Source of the DNA: Gemmatimonadota bacterium
Lineage (GTDB): Bacteria; Gemmatimonadota; Gemmatimonadetes; Gemmatimonadales; GWC2-71-9
Direction: 5' to 3'
Length of the DNA: 61,417 bases
Assembly (NCBI GenBank): GCA_003222155.1
Contig: QHUU01000060.1
Span: 1-61,417, forward strand
Shown one piece after another: positions 46,801 through 54,979 of the stretch (the stretch's first letter is position 1; the number at the start of each line of letters is the position of its first letter). Position numbers and translations under genes: made by a program. The notes below the pieces were generated by a model. That model ran no database searches, was not told the DNA's origin, and saw only the letters and a list, made by a program, of their open reading frames with translations.

Positions 46801-47925
46801 CCGCTGCCGACTTTCCCACCCGGGGCGCCGCGAGAGTTCCAGCCGGTGATGTCGGCATTCGAGCGGATGGCGACGGACGTGAAGCGCAGCCAGACCGCCC
46901 TGGAAGAGGCACGCAGTCGCACGGCGCAGGTGCTCGCCAATGTTGCAACCGGTGTGATTGCGGTCGACGAGGGATTGCGCGTCACGATGGCCAACCCGCG
47001 CGCCGCCGAGCTGCTCGGCACGGCGCTCGCGCCGGGAGACCTGCTGCCGCGCACGGCGTCGACCGACTGGCTGCCCGTGTGGACCGCGGTGGGCGAGTTC
47101 CTCCGCTCCCGCGGCGAGCGCATCGCCGAGCACGAGTTCGTCGTGGGCCGCCGGCAGATCCGCGTGCAGCTCGCGTCGCTCGGCCCGGCTCCCGACGGTT
47201 GTGTGGTTGCGCTCGACGATGCCACGGCCCTCACCCGCGCGGCGCGTGTGCTGGCGTGGGGCGAGATGGCCCGCCAGGTGGCCCACGAGATCAAGAATCC
47301 GCTCACGCCCATCCGCCTGGGCATCCAGCATCTGCAGCGGGCCCGCGAGAAGAAGGATGGGAAGGATTTCGACGCCACGCTGAGCGAGACTGCGGAGCGG
47401 ATCCTGGCGGAGATCGATCGCCTCGACGCGATCGCGCGGGCATTCTCGCGCTTCGCCTCGCCCAGCGTCGAGGCGCTGCCGCTCGAGCCGGTGGACGTGT
47501 ACGCAGTGGCTCGGGAGGTCGTGCACCTCTATACGCTGGGCGGCGTGGAGGCGGGGGCCCGGGTAGAGATCGCGGGCGCTGCCGGGCCGCCCGTGCGCGC
47601 TCGCCGCGACGAGGTCAAGGAGGTCCTCGTCAACCTCCTCGAAAACGCGCGCAATGCCGGCGCGCGCACGGTGGCGGTGCGGGTCGGGGACGGGGGACGG
47701 CGGCTCGCCGTGGAGGACGACGGGGAGGGCATCGCGCCGGACGCGCTGCCGCGCGTGTTCGACCCCGCCTTCTCCACGACATCGAGCGGGTCGGGGCTGG
47801 GGCTTGCGATCGCCCGGCGGCTGGTCGAGAGCTGGGGCGGGACGATCGACCTCACCAGCGTCCTGGGCCACGGGGCGACGGTCACCATCACGTTCCAGGG
47901 TGCTGCGATCCCTACGGGGTCGTGA
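43888..47925 (+). CDS. Giant multi-pass sensor histidine kinase (NtrY-like)
   Basis: A 1345-residue protein. N-terminal helices (about 5-70), a first extracytoplasmic domain (about 75-275), a block of about eight helices (about 280-505), a second extracytoplasmic domain (about 520-710), further helices, a third sensor stretch, HAMP (about 950-1000), PAS (TAQVLANVATGVIAVDEGLR), HisKA with phospho-His in QVAHEIKNPLTPIRLG near 1130, and HATPase (NLLENARNAGA, DDGEGIAPDALPRVFDPAF, SGSGLGLAIARR). The PIRLGIQ helix is NtrY-like. NtrY proteins are usually about 700-750 residues, so the front half is extra. The NtrC-type regulator at 60207 is a plausible partner. GAGG precedes the ATG. Confidence 0.9.
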   Translation: MQGRAQVALAGCAVAVAAAEWLHGTGAVWAWAAGAAALAAAVRAAWRPRGALPGAAALACLALGAVVVTGMVRVRTIECCWPELRAGRMPRDSSQLKDALAAAVTEARRLAGRGMTAALLTREAAFAELREAVASGTRTRGVERGVVILAPDGEPLAWSGRHRFVPARDTAELRAVITPFYVSLEARRQTPGGGSAVGSVLLDAAPAAPDGGHAVSARFEDAYGVALRFYAPGLAPREADVFDFCPTGCESGPTLLSVRPVLPSQSEAKLAALRAATQRAGATLALVLLLLFITAPAGRWRWLVTVAAAWTAARALQDSARWAGLFSPASFYRPLLGGFSASAGALTALGLVLLLTAATLWRRGVERRWWTLAVAGALVLAAPYVVRYFGRGITPPAGGVGFGLWISWEVAVATAAMALVLAAAALVRGTTEPRRLPWVLPAACAWAGMAALAGLWLWNPYGAWPEWYTFVWLPALVGVLVPAPRPWAVLGVATVAGTAAALVTWGAAVEGRLVLAERDALGLGAAADPRAASLLERLGAAPPMTPPRTAGELYAWWLASPLAADSYPVSLAVWHRSGEPVAEIRLASVDLLPSLLAALVRSPETARGPRVERLPGSPGVHYVLVAPLAGGDVLTVGVGPRTRLIPSARVARFLQGEAGVQPPYQITLSPPSPPPAAPSARVIWTRLGWSARGERRIAVPGGVRHVHLTVDLRDPWALLVRGTLVVVVDVALLAGCWLLSLALTGRWRPQLPPLVAVLRTSYRARLAVALAGFFVVPLLVLALWSFARLRDDARQDGDLLIGQTLRDAAATAATLASERGAAIGRSMVELGNRLDADLWLYRDGVLAGNSAPVLAELGVVDPFLAPAAFVRLALRDELERTDDSRLAGRTIRVGYLVVLSESPEVQEVLAAPQLLDDERVRQQQEDLALGLALATLAGLVAAVSLAGVAARGLARPVAALREAAGAVGRGAPLPTFPPGAPREFQPVMSAFERMATDVKRSQTALEEARSRTAQVLANVATGVIAVDEGLRVTMANPRAAELLGTALAPGDLLPRTASTDWLPVWTAVGEFLRSRGERIAEHEFVVGRRQIRVQLASLGPAPDGCVVALDDATALTRAARVLAWGEMARQVAHEIKNPLTPIRLGIQHLQRAREKKDGKDFDATLSETAERILAEIDRLDAIARAFSRFASPSVEALPLEPVDVYAVAREVVHLYTLGGVEAGARVEIAGAAGPPVRARRDEVKEVLVNLLENARNAGARTVAVRVGDGGRRLAVEDDGEGIAPDALPRVFDPAFSTTSSGSGLGLAIARRLVESWGGTIDLTSVLGHGATVTITFQGAAIPTGS

Positions 47926-48010
47926 CCCGGCTCACCCCTGTCCGTGGCGTAATTCACGATGATTCGCAATCTTAGTGCCCGGCGGGGTACCCCATTTCGC
48001 GAGGAGCATC

Positions 48011-49351
48011 GTGCGGACCTCGGTGATCGGCATCGGGCTCGTGGCGCTGACGGTCGGTGTGGCGGCGCAGGCCGCGGGGCAGGGGTTGATCTTCGACGCG
48101 CGGCGCATCGGGATGGGCGGTCTCTCCCTGGGCCGCTCGGCGAGTCTGGTGCGGTACAACGCCGCCTACGGCGCGGTGCCCGAAGCGGCCGACCGCCGCG
48201 GCCGGCCCAGGGTGACGATCCCGATTCCCCTCGGCCTCATCCAGTTCCTGCACGACCATCCGCACCTCTCCACCGATCCGGCCTTCCACCCCGACTCCGC
48301 GGGGTTCAATCCGATCCTGGCGGTCAACACGCTGCTCAACCTCCCGATCTACCTCGAGGTGAAGAAGGCGCCGACGCCGACCAACGACGTCGTGTTCGGG
48401 ATCGGCAAAGACTCGTTGCGGGTCAACCTGGGTGCGGCAGCGCAACTGGTCCCGGAGGATCAGTTCGGGTTCGGGGGCTCGAGCCGGCTGCTCAATCCCG
48501 GGTTCGGGATCAAGGGGGTGCGCGTCAGCGTACTGGGGTGGCTGCACTACGATCTCGGCGTTCAGTTGAACGACAAACTGTTGGCGTTCCTGCGCGACTC
48601 CGTGGAGGCGCAGCCACGGACGGGCTATGGGGTATTCGGGAACGGCATCGCCGAAGGCGGATTTGCGCCCACGGTGAGCTATGCCGGTCGCGTGGCCGGG
48701 GACTCGAGCACTGGACTGTACCTGGGCGGGGCGCTGCACTACTACCTCGGCGCCGCGTATGCGCGGAGCAGTATCAGTGCCGGCTTCACGACGGGCGACT
48801 CGATTTTCACCGGCCCCAATCCCGTCACGCCGCACGACAGCGGCTTGACGAGCTACTCCAAGCCCGGGAATGCCTTGGGTCATGGGGTGGGGGGCGACGT
48901 AGGGATCGCGTGGATCTCCGGACCTATCGAGCTGGGCGTCGGGGTGAACGACATCGGGGCGACGTTGACGTGGTCCGATACGCGTCAGGACAGCGTGTTC
49001 TACCGCGATTCGACCTTCTCCAAGCCGTTCAGGAACCACGTCTCCACCACGACCAAACTACCGGTGTCGTACGTCGCCAACGTGACGTATACCGTCGGGA
49101 AAACCACGCTCGGGGCCGACGTGCTGAACGCCGGCCGGGGCGCGACGGTGCACGTGGGCGGCGAGCAGCGCATCGGTCTGATCGCACTGCGGGGTGGGAT
49201 CGCGCGCGACCAGCGCAAGCGGATCGAGTTCGGGTGGGGTGGGGGCGTGCGGCTGGGCGCCCTCGGCCTGGACGTGGGATTCTGGACGCACACGAACTCG
49301 CTCTCGAACGAGCGCGGCGTCACGATGGCGACGTCGTTCTCGATCTATTAG
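48011..49351 (+). CDS. Outer-membrane beta-barrel protein, function unknown
   Basis: A 446-residue protein with GAGGAG ahead of a GTG, a signal peptide (about 1-27), then RRIGMGGLSLGRSASLVRYN, a pattern of FadL- or TraF-like barrels, alternating aromatic strands through the middle, and a terminal strand ending in Tyr (VTMATSFSIY). It probably forms a pore; no specific substrate. An earlier start at 47975 has no ribosome binding site. The lipoprotein gene follows after 8 bp. Confidence 0.75.
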   Translation: MRTSVIGIGLVALTVGVAAQAAGQGLIFDARRIGMGGLSLGRSASLVRYNAAYGAVPEAADRRGRPRVTIPIPLGLIQFLHDHPHLSTDPAFHPDSAGFNPILAVNTLLNLPIYLEVKKAPTPTNDVVFGIGKDSLRVNLGAAAQLVPEDQFGFGGSSRLLNPGFGIKGVRVSVLGWLHYDLGVQLNDKLLAFLRDSVEAQPRTGYGVFGNGIAEGGFAPTVSYAGRVAGDSSTGLYLGGALHYYLGAAYARSSISAGFTTGDSIFTGPNPVTPHDSGLTSYSKPGNALGHGVGGDVGIAWISGPIELGVGVNDIGATLTWSDTRQDSVFYRDSTFSKPFRNHVSTTTKLPVSYVANVTYTVGKTTLGADVLNAGRGATVHVGGEQRIGLIALRGGIARDQRKRIEFGWGGGVRLGALGLDVGFWTHTNSLSNERGVTMATSFSIY

Positions 49352-49359
49352 GAGGCAGG

Positions 49360-49914
49360 ATGCGCGCGAAGTGGCTGCGGATGACGTGGCTCGCCGGGCT
49401 GGCGGTGGGGTGCGGAAAGGGAGAGGCCATCTTCAACGTCAACGTGTACAGCTTCCTGCCGGCGGCGCAGGACACCGTGCCGTACTTCATTCCGCCCAAC
49501 ACGCCGAGTGCGGACACGGGAAGCGTGGCGCAACGGATTGACCTGCCTGGTGTCGGCTCGTCCGTCGTCGACTCGATCCGGATCTTCGGCACACTCGACC
49601 TCTACAACCAAAGTGGCACGGGCACGATCGGACTGCAGTTGTTCATGGCCGCGGACTCCCTGGGGACCTACACCGCGTCCAACGCCGTGCTGACCGTGAC
49701 GCCGAAGACGGTAAGCGGATCGCCACCCGTCCCGGTCGCCGACACGGTTCAGGGACAGCTCCTGTCGAGTGCCAACCCGTTGTTCACCCGGAGGCAGGTC
49801 TGGGTCCGCGTTGCGGCGGAGGGCTCGAACTCGAGCCTGACCACACCTGTTATCGGGCGCATGGTGCTTACGACCCTACGGCTCTCGGCTTTCATCAACG
49901 ACAAGTTCTTCTAG
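49360..49914 (+). CDS. Predicted lipoprotein, function unknown
   Basis: A 184-residue protein, AGGAGG ahead of the ATG. Signal peptide with lipobox (LAGLAVGCGK, Cys 18), then a beta-rich domain (VDSIRIFGTLDLYNQSGTGT). I do not recognise the family. It is in one transcript with the barrel protein upstream and may be its accessory lipoprotein. Confidence 0.7.
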   Translation: MRAKWLRMTWLAGLAVGCGKGEAIFNVNVYSFLPAAQDTVPYFIPPNTPSADTGSVAQRIDLPGVGSSVVDSIRIFGTLDLYNQSGTGTIGLQLFMAADSLGTYTASNAVLTVTPKTVSGSPPVPVADTVQGQLLSSANPLFTRRQVWVRVAAEGSNSSLTTPVIGRMVLTTLRLSAFINDKFF

Positions 49915-49921
49915 AGACATA

Positions 49922-50024
49922 AAAGGCGTCGAGCGAAGACGTCATGCAACAACGTCACGCAACGGCGTCTCGCGACTACGTATTCGCGTGACGCTGTTGC
50001 GCGACGTCTCTGCCTGACGCCTTT
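49922..50024 (+). promoter_or_regulatory. Nested inverted repeats in the ispG leader
   Basis: Outer arms AAAGGCGTC (49922-49930) and GACGCCTTT (50016-50024); inner arms AGACGTC (49937-49943) and GACGTCT (50003-50009); and ACGTCACGCAAC (49952-49963) against GTTGCGCGACGT (49996-50007), which competes with the inner pair. The region fills the gap between the lipoprotein and ispG. A TATATT (50030-50035) follows about 6 bp before the GTG, so the ispG transcript could be nearly leaderless. Confidence 0.5.
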
Positions 50025-50040
50025 GCTTTATATTGGGTGC

Positions 50041-51248
<1,208 letters not shown>

Positions 51249-51252
<4 letters not shown>

Positions 51253-51578
51253 CCGATCCGGCTGCCGAGCGGGACGTCGCGCTCCGGGTGCACCAGCACG
51301 ATGTCGCCGTCTCCCAACACCACGCCCAGTGTGAGCACCTCGGAAAAGAAGTTCGCGATCTGGCGCGGCGGGAAGTTGACCACCGCCAACACCAGCTTCC
51401 CCACGAGACCGGTCTTGTCGTAGTACTTCGTGATCTGCGCGCTCGACGTCTTGATGCCGAGCTCCCCGAAGTCGATGCGCAGCTGGTAGGCGGGTTTGCG
51501 CGCCTTGGGGAAGTCGTCGACCTGCACGACGCGGCCGACGCGGATGTCGACCTTGGCGAAGTCGTCCCAGCTGATCAC
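51249..51578 (-). CDS. csaA: CsaA-type tRNA-binding-domain protein
   Basis: A 109-residue single OB-fold protein: [20 protein letters not shown], then [21 protein letters not shown] and the C-terminal [21 protein letters not shown]. CsaA proteins bind tRNA and act as export chaperones. The GTG at 51578 is preceded by GGTGAGG, which belongs to the inverted repeat next door. Confidence 0.9.
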
Positions 51579-51584
51579 GAGACC

Positions 51585-51980
51585 TCACCCCCTGACCCCC
51601 TCTCCACTTCGTGGAGAGGGGGAACGGCGTGTAAGATCTTGCAACAACCCCTTCAGGATCTCTTCCCGCAACGAGTCGTTACTGATTCGAAGTACCTTGA
51701 GTCCTCGCGATTCCAGACGCGCGGTACGCGCGGCGTCATAATCTGACTGCATCTTGATCGCGTGTCCGCTTCCGTCGATCTCGAGCACCAGTCGCAGCTC
51801 AGCGCAGTAGAAGTCTACAATAAAGCCTGCGACGACATGCTGGCGGCGGAATTTCAGGTTGAGCATGCGGCGATTCCGGAGCATGTCCCACACTTTTCGT
51901 TCAGCGATGGTCAGCTCGCGCCGCAGGTCCCGTGCCCGCCGGAGCTTGGGCTGCGGGATCGGTGGATGTCGGAGGCGCAT
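51585..51980 (-). CDS. DUF559 endonuclease-domain protein (Vsr/PD-(D/E)XK-like)
   Basis: A 131-residue protein of typical DUF559 length. LRRELTIAERKVWDMLRNRR at the start, FRRQHVVAGFIVDFYCAE and LRLVLEIDGSGH in the core (Asp and Glu-x-Asp as catalytic candidates), RTARLESRGLKVLRISND near the end. The fold is related to Vsr mismatch endonucleases. The last residues (SPSPRSGEGVRG) are encoded by the inverted repeat. Its location, flanked by the repeat, suggests a nuclease that acts on or moves the repeat, as TnpA-REP proteins do for REPs; this is a hypothesis. Confidence 0.85.
   Translation of the reverse strand: MRLRHPPIPQPKLRRARDLRRELTIAERKVWDMLRNRRMLNLKFRRQHVVAGFIVDFYCAELRLVLEIDGSGHAIKMQSDYDAARTARLESRGLKVLRISNDSLREEILKGLLQDLTRRSPSPRSGEGVRG
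51596..51622. repeat. C/G hairpin, left end of the DUF559 element
   Basis: CCCCCTCTCC and GGAGAGGGGG form a 10-bp stem around ACTTCGT. It is followed outwards by the GGGTGAGGTC tail (read on the minus strand). Confidence 0.9.
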
Positions 51981-52068
51981 GGGGGGACTGTACTGACCAG
52001 TCGTTGGGGAATTGACCCCGATTCACGCCGGCTGTGGCTGATTCGCGCGCAGGTCCTTTCAATGCGTC

Positions 52069-52095
52069 CCCCCTCTCCGCAACGCGGAGAGGGGG
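52069..52095. repeat. C/G hairpin, right end of the DUF559 element
   Basis: CCCCCTCTCCGC and GCGGAGAGGGGG form a 12-bp stem with an AAC loop, then the GGGTGAGGTC tail. A tail-only copy follows at 52114-52130 (GGACAGGGGGTGAGGTC). Confidence 0.9.
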
Positions 52096-52231
52096 TCAGG
52101 GGGTGAGGTCCGCGGGACAGGGGGTGAGGTCCGCAACAAGACGAGCTGCCTTGCAGTGATTCGATGACACACCCAGTGAATCTGTCTAGCATCGTTCCAT
52201 CCGATGAGTGCACGGACGGCGTCATGGCGTC

Positions 52232-52273
52232 CCCCCTCTCCGCGAAGCGGAGAGGGGGACAGGGGGTGAGGTC
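52232..52273 (+). repeat. Solo copy of the C/G hairpin and tail, ahead of yifB
   Basis: CCCCCTCTCCGC and GCGGAGAGGGGG (52232-52258) with a GAA loop, then an ACAGGGGGTGAGGTC tail that ends exactly at the base before the yifB ATG. There is no DUF559 gene with this copy. The GGTGAGG in the tail is the only ribosome-binding-like sequence for yifB. Confidence 0.85.
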
Positions 52274-53809
52274 ATGCTCGCCCGCGTCCGCTCCGCCGCG
52301 GTGTTCGGCATCGACGCCTATCTCGTCGACGTCGAGACCGACATCGCGAACGGCCTCCCCACGTTCGCCACCGTCGGGTTGCCGCAGGGTGCTGTAAAGG
52401 AGGGCCGCGAGCGCGTGTACGCGGCGCTCGCCAACACGGGTTACACCTTCCCCCTGAAGCGTATCACCGTCAACCTCGCCCCGGCGGACATTCGAAAAGA
52501 CGGCTCGGCATTCGACCTTCCCATTGCTGTCGGGATTCTCGCGGCCACCGAGCAGATCTCCCCCGAGCGGCTGGGCCGCGTGGCCGTGCTGGGCGAGTTG
52601 GGGCTCGAGGGCGCGATCCGGCCGGTGCGCGGCGCCCTGCCCGTGGCGCTCGCGACCCGCGCCGCGGGGCTCGAGGCGCTCGTCCTGCCGCGCGAGAACC
52701 TGCCGGAGGCGGGCGTCGTCTCCGGAGTCCGCGTGCTGGGGGCCGGCAATCTCGCCGAGCTCGCGGACTATCTGGACGGCCGCGCCGAGCTGCCGGAGGC
52801 CCGGGTCGATCTCGCCGGCCTGCTCGCGGAGCGGGCGAAGCACGACGTCGACTTCGGGGAAGTGAAAGGACAGGCGCACGCGAAGCGCGCGCTCGAAGTC
52901 GCGGCGGCGGGAAGTCACAACATCCTCATGATCGGGCCGCCAGGAAGCGGTAAGACGATGCTGGCCCGGCGGCTCCCGACCATTCTTCCGCAGATGAGCC
53001 TCGATGAAGCGCTCGAGACGACAAAAATCCATTCGGTGGCGGGTGTGCTGCCGGTCGGCGAGTCGCTCGTGGCGCGTCGCCCGTTCCGAGCCCCGCATCA
53101 CACCATCTCCGACGCCGGGCTCATCGGCGGCGGCTCGTACCCGCGACCCGGCGAGGTGAGCCTGGCCCATGGTGGTGTCCTGTTCCTCGACGAGCTCCCC
53201 GAGTTCCGCAAAAACGTCCTGGAGGTGCTGCGCCAGCCGATGGAGGACGGTGTGGTGACGATCGCCCGCGCCGCCATGAGCCTCTCCTATCCGGCGCGCT
53301 TCATGCTGGCCGCCGCCATGAACCCGTGTCCCTGCGGCTACTTCGGCGACCCGCAGCACAATTGCGTATGCGGTTCCCTGGGCGTGGAGCGCTACCTCGC
53401 TCGCGTCTCGGGACCCTTGCTCGATCGGATCGACATCCACCTCGAGGTGCCGGCTGTGAAGTACCGCGCGCTCGCGGACCAGAGCAACGGCGAGGCGAGC
53501 GAGCCGATCCGGGATCGCGTGGACCGCGCGCGCGCCGTGCAGCGCGACCGGTTCGCGGCGCGCCCGGGTGTGTATGCCAATGCGCACATGGCGGCGCGGG
53601 ACATCCGCACGTTCTGCCGCGTATCGGACGGGGCGGACGCGCTGCTGCGCACGGCGATCACACGGCTCGCCCTCTCGGCGCGGGCGTATCACCGGATCTT
53701 GAAGATCGCTCGCACCATCGCCGACCTCGCGGGAGCGGCCTCACTCGAATCGCGCCACGTGAGCGAGGCGATCCAGTATCGCAGCCTCGACCGGCGCGGT
53801 TTGGCGTAG
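52274..53809 (+). CDS. yifB: YifB/ComM-family Mg-chelatase-like AAA+ protein
   Basis: A 511-residue protein with three parts: the ChlI N-domain (SAAVFGIDAYLVDVETDI, FDLPIAVGILAA), the AAA+ core with Walker A GPPGSGKTM near 220, Walker B GGVLFLDELPEF, and the Mg-chelatase C-domain (LARVSGPLLDRIDIHLEVP). ComM-type members are branch-migration helicases in natural transformation. A short Cys motif (CPCGYFGDPQHNCVC) lies near 352-370. The ATG directly follows the hairpin repeat. Confidence 0.94.
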   Translation: MLARVRSAAVFGIDAYLVDVETDIANGLPTFATVGLPQGAVKEGRERVYAALANTGYTFPLKRITVNLAPADIRKDGSAFDLPIAVGILAATEQISPERLGRVAVLGELGLEGAIRPVRGALPVALATRAAGLEALVLPRENLPEAGVVSGVRVLGAGNLAELADYLDGRAELPEARVDLAGLLAERAKHDVDFGEVKGQAHAKRALEVAAAGSHNILMIGPPGSGKTMLARRLPTILPQMSLDEALETTKIHSVAGVLPVGESLVARRPFRAPHHTISDAGLIGGGSYPRPGEVSLAHGGVLFLDELPEFRKNVLEVLRQPMEDGVVTIARAAMSLSYPARFMLAAAMNPCPCGYFGDPQHNCVCGSLGVERYLARVSGPLLDRIDIHLEVPAVKYRALADQSNGEASEPIRDRVDRARAVQRDRFAARPGVYANAHMAARDIRTFCRVSDGADALLRTAITRLALSARAYHRILKIARTIADLAGAASLESRHVSEAIQYRSLDRRGLA

Positions 53810-53825
53810 GAAACGAGGAGGGAAC

Positions 53826-54071
53826 GTGGAAGCGTCACATCGCGACCGCATCTTTTCCGACCCTAAGCGCTCGGATTATCTGTGGTGTCTGCACTGTGAG
53901 CGCACGTACGAGCGTGGTAAGTGGCGTACGTTGCGCGGATTTCAGATGTGTCCCTACCTGGATTGCGATGGGGATGCTGTCATCGACGCTCTGGATTGGG
54001 CCGCGATACGGGACGAGCATCCGGAGTATCCCGAGCGCCCCAAATGGGGCGCGGTGTACCACTGGGAGTAG
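53826..54071 (+). CDS. Small zinc-ribbon-like protein, function unknown
   Basis: An 81-residue protein; GAGGAGG precedes its GTG. Cysteine pairs CLHC (21-24) and CPYLDC (42-47) likely bind zinc. The C-terminus is rich in Trp, Tyr and Pro (EYPERPKWGAVYHWE). No function is recognised. It follows yifB by 16 bp. Confidence 0.75.
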   Translation: MEASHRDRIFSDPKRSDYLWCLHCERTYERGKWRTLRGFQMCPYLDCDGDAVIDALDWAAIRDEHPEYPERPKWGAVYHWE

Positions 54072-54118
54072 GGTCAGGCGGGTTGAAGCGTATGCAAAGA
54101 TCGAGCACTTTCATGCAC

Positions 54119-54331
54119 ATGCGGACTACACTGCACCTCGATGACGGCATGCTGCAGGAGGCCCAGCGTCTCACGGGCATCAGACAGAAGACGGCGATCG
54201 TGCGCGCCGCATTGGAGGCTCTGATCGCTCGCGAGAGCGCCAGGTTGCTGGCCGCGCTCGGCGGCACTGAGCCCGCGCTGCGCTTGGTGTCACGTCGACG
54301 CTCCCGTGCGGGCCGCCGGCGGGTGCGCTGA
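54119..54331 (+). CDS. VapB-type antitoxin without a toxin gene
   Basis: A 70-residue protein: MRTTLHLDDGMLQEAQRLTG with the ribbon-helix-helix DNA-binding strand, then QKTAIVRAALEALIARES and LAALGGTEP, which matches the VapB (DUF2191) type, and a basic tail. The normal partner is a PIN-domain VapC directly downstream; here the next sequence is a broken ureohydrolase. So it is either an orphan or its toxin has been lost. Confidence 0.75.
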   Translation: MRTTLHLDDGMLQEAQRLTGIRQKTAIVRAALEALIARESARLLAALGGTEPALRLVSRRRSRAGRRRVR

Positions 54332-54579
54332 TCCCCGCCGCCACGCCGACGCTCATCGGCCTCCCCTACGACGCGAGCTCGTCGTTCCTGCGGGGCGCGG
54401 CCGCCGCTCCGCCCGTCATCCGCCAGGCGCTGCACTCGCCCGCGGGCAATCCCTGGACGGAAACCGGCGTCGACATCGGCGGTGACGGCGCCCTCGCTCA
54501 GGACCTGCTGTGGTGCGGCGCTTACGAAAAGCAGATCCTTCGCGCCTGCGGCGCTCAGGACGGCGGGATGGTCAGGTGA
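54328..54579 (+). pseudogene. Ureohydrolase (agmatinase/arginase-like) N-terminal remnant
   Basis: Translation from a CTG at 54328 gives TLIGLPYDASSSFLRGAAAA, then PPVIRQALHSPAGNPWTETGVDIG, which matches the N-terminus of agmatinase-like enzymes. Similarity ends after about 60 residues, and the frame stops at 54579 after a hairpin at 54536-54560. A complete enzyme has about 290 residues with two Asp/His metal motifs, all absent here. The remnant overlaps the opposing lipoprotein gene. No ATG, GTG or TTG start is present. Confidence 0.6.
54536..54560. repeat. Short palindrome at the break point of the ureohydrolase remnant
   Basis: TCCT-TC-GCGCC, TGC loop, GGCGC-TC-AGGA: two matched stems around a TC/TC internal mismatch. 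Encoded as KQILRACGAQD in the reading frame; sequences with this look are found as dispersed repeats in many genomes, from general knowledge. GCTCAGGAC also occurs at 54496-54504 and 54553-54561. Confidence 0.6.
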
Positions 54580-54899
54580 ATCACATCCCCCGGCCGCACC
54601 GAGATCGTCTCGGTGATGGGATTGCCCCGACCGCCGATCGGATGCACCTCGAACTGCACCTCCGTGCCGTAGCCGATCAGCTCGGGACGGACCATGAGAA
54701 TGCGCGACGAGAGCCCCGACACCATGCCGAGGCGGAGGCGCTGCCCGCCCCGGATGATGAACACGTCCATGTCGAGGAAATTCTGGTTCTCGACCGTCAG
54801 CGCGACCTCGGCCCGGGGATTGAGCGGCGCGGCCGCGGGGCGGTGGCAGGCCACGGCGGTGACGGCGAGGACGACCAGCGAGGCGGCGGGCGCGCGCAT
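54555..54899 (-). CDS. Small predicted lipoprotein
   Basis: A 114-residue protein with lipobox (LAVTAVAC, Cys 17), then a single beta domain: VALTVENQNFLDMDVFII, GQRLRLGMVSGLSSRILM, and VRPGDVIHLTIPPS. The pattern (soft beta fold, repeated R/L pairs) suggests a small surface or periplasmic domain with no known activity. The ATG at 54899 is chosen to start at the signal peptide. It overlaps the ureohydrolase remnant. Confidence 0.75.
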   Translation of the reverse strand: MRAPAASLVVLAVTAVACHRPAAAPLNPRAEVALTVENQNFLDMDVFIIRGGQRLRLGMVSGLSSRILMVRPELIGYGTEVQFEVHPIGGRGNPITETISVRPGDVIHLTIPPS

Positions 54900-54979
54900 G
54901 GCCACGTAATCTACACCGCGCCCGCTGGCGCCGCGCCGGGCGACCATCTAGCTTGTCCCCCCATCTCACCACACCCCGC

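Larger units (their letters stand above)
51581..52110. mobile_element. 530-bp element: DUF559 nuclease gene between perfect 25-bp inverted repeats
   Basis: The first 25 bp (51581-51605, beginning GACCTCACCCCCTG) and the last 25 bp (52086-52110, ending GGTGAGGTC) are perfect reverse complements. Inside each is a C/G hairpin (51596-51622 and 52069-52095). The only gene is DUF559, whose last 14 or so codons and stop lie in the left repeat. No target-site duplication is visible. Calling it mobile is inference from the inverted repeats and the solo copy upstream of yifB. Confidence 0.6.

Noticed and set aside
43186-47871. A 1561-residue minus-strand protein opposite the histidine kinase
   Set aside because: It is a GC-rich shadow with low-complexity Arg/His/Gly/Pro sequence; only its end (creatininase) has family motifs.
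47984-47993. GGGGTACCCC as an operator for the barrel-protein gene
   Set aside because: A 10-bp perfect palindrome is expected by chance in GC-rich DNA of this length; no supporting copy.
51585-52110. DUF559 as part of a restriction or Vsr defence system
   Set aside because: No methyltransferase, McrBC or other defence gene is near; csaA, ispG and yifB are housekeeping. The inverted repeats explain the context better.
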